Position numbers and translations under genes: made by a program. Shown piece by piece: positions 63,295 to 64,000 of a stretch of DNA of 64,000 bases (its first letter is position 1; each line of letters opens with the position of its first letter). The notes under the pieces are model-generated. The model saw only the letters and a program-made list of their open reading frames with translations, was not told the origin of the DNA and did no database searches. The stretch is taken from the NCBI RefSeq assembly GCF_023053635.1, contig NC_086183.1, positions 31,477,501-31,541,500 on the forward strand, written 5' to 3'. The stretch comes from Elgaria multicarinata webbii (lineage: Eukaryota; Chordata; Lepidosauria; Squamata; Anguidae).

Positions 63295-63506
63295 TTGCCA
63301 CCTTTTCCCCCTTACATTGCTCCTGTGCTTTTAACAGCAACCTCCTGCACAGAGATTTGAGCAAGGGAAGGATCTGACAGGCAGATAAAACAAGGGAAGG
63401 GGGGGACTTCCCCCTGCTTTATTTCTGTATGCCACGTTGCTGCTGGTGGTGCTGCTGCCTTAGGCACAGGAGTAGCAGCTGTTCAAAGCCAAGAAAAGGT
63501 GGCAAC
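63295..63506. mobile_element. Foldback element, TTGCCAAC type, diverged
   Basis: TTGCCACCTTTTCC on the left faces AGAAAAGGTGGCAA on the right. Inner TGCTCCTGTGCTTTTAACAG and GGCACAGGAGTAGCAGCTGT pair in part. Same family as 31811. Confidence 0.6.
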
Positions 63507-64000
63507 CCTGTTTGAAGAAGGAAAAGGAACCAGCCCTAAAATCATCCCAGCCAGGACATGTCTGAATGCTTGCTAGGCTGTGCGACGGGTCCTCATTGGC
63601 TTAGGAATTGGGTTTCCCTGCATGGGTTGGGCTGCGGTGTTTGCAGTTGTATTTGGTGTACAAGAGGGGTGGGGTGGAGACCTAACTGGAGCACCTGCCT
63701 GGAAAGAAAGCCCCCCCCCCCCCCCGTTGACCTCAAGTAGGAAGCAGGAGAGAAAAGAGAGAGAACGCACATCAGTTTTCTGCTCACTACAACTCATTGT
63801 GTCACTATAACTGTGACGCACGGGTGCATATGGTCCAGTTGTCTCTTTTGTTGCCAAGGAAGCTGCTGTGCCCAGAAGCGAAGGCATACGGCCGGGTCTC
63901 TAAAACAAACTCCCCTCCTCCACCATCATAGGCACTGTATAAAACAACAACCCTGAAACTCTCCATAAAGGTGGACTGACTATACAGTAGTCCACGAAAG
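63507..64000. other. Right window edge, unassigned
   Basis: It contains a C-run near 63711-63725. No gene is recognised in any frame. Confidence 0.4.

Noticed and set aside
62738-63364. 208-codon minus-strand frame
   Set aside because: It joins a poly-isoleucine run from (AAT)n to GC-rich promoter-like sequence; no known protein pattern.

Overview
This is vertebrate nuclear DNA and almost certainly comes from a squamate reptile (lizard or snake). The clues are small coding exons in large introns, many CR1/L2-type LINE 3' ends, tRNA-derived SINEs with clear A and B boxes, many foldback (MITE-like) DNA transposons and frequent ATT/AAT microsatellites. Species cannot be read from the sequence.

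Two host genes are supported. At the left edge, on the minus strand, lie the first three coding exons of mitochondrial seryl-tRNA synthetase (SARS2; 4863 down to 1241), starting in a CpG-rich promoter; the rest of the gene is outside the window. On the plus strand, 41598-58814, is a complete class B1 GPCR of the glucagon-receptor family, best matched to the gastric inhibitory polypeptide receptor (GIPR). Its thirteen coding exons all have GT-AG boundaries and compatible phases, from a 19-residue signal-peptide exon to a long C-terminal tail, about 515 residues in all. A CpG-rich block near 62.9-63.2 kb may be the promoter of a further plus-strand gene.

The two genes are divergent and about 37 kb apart. 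The space between them is packed with repeats: (i) 5.4-7.6 kb, LINE and SINE pieces; (ii) about 7.95-10.34 kb, a broken class I endogenous retrovirus fossil on the minus strand; (iii) 10.35-22.85 kb, a locally amplified repeat block. Its left part is a tandem array of about 2,794-bp units, each holding a roughly 0.6-kb inverted repeat made from LINE reverse-transcriptase-like sequence; its right part is an AT-rich array of shorter diverged blocks; (iv) 23.65-24.56 kb, a GC-rich minisatellite of about 31 bp period inside duplicated flanks; (v) 25-36 kb, DNA transposons, LINEs and nested insertions.

GIPR introns hold many further insertions, including foldback elements ending in a shared GATCTACAC motif, a 767-bp hAT-like element with an 8-bp target duplication, and an inverted repeat with arms of about 170 bp. 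No CRISPR array, operon or bacterial-type system is present. The most unusual structures are the 10.35-22.85 kb array and the number of foldback families, one of which places ZNF143-like motifs beside the SARS2 promoter.
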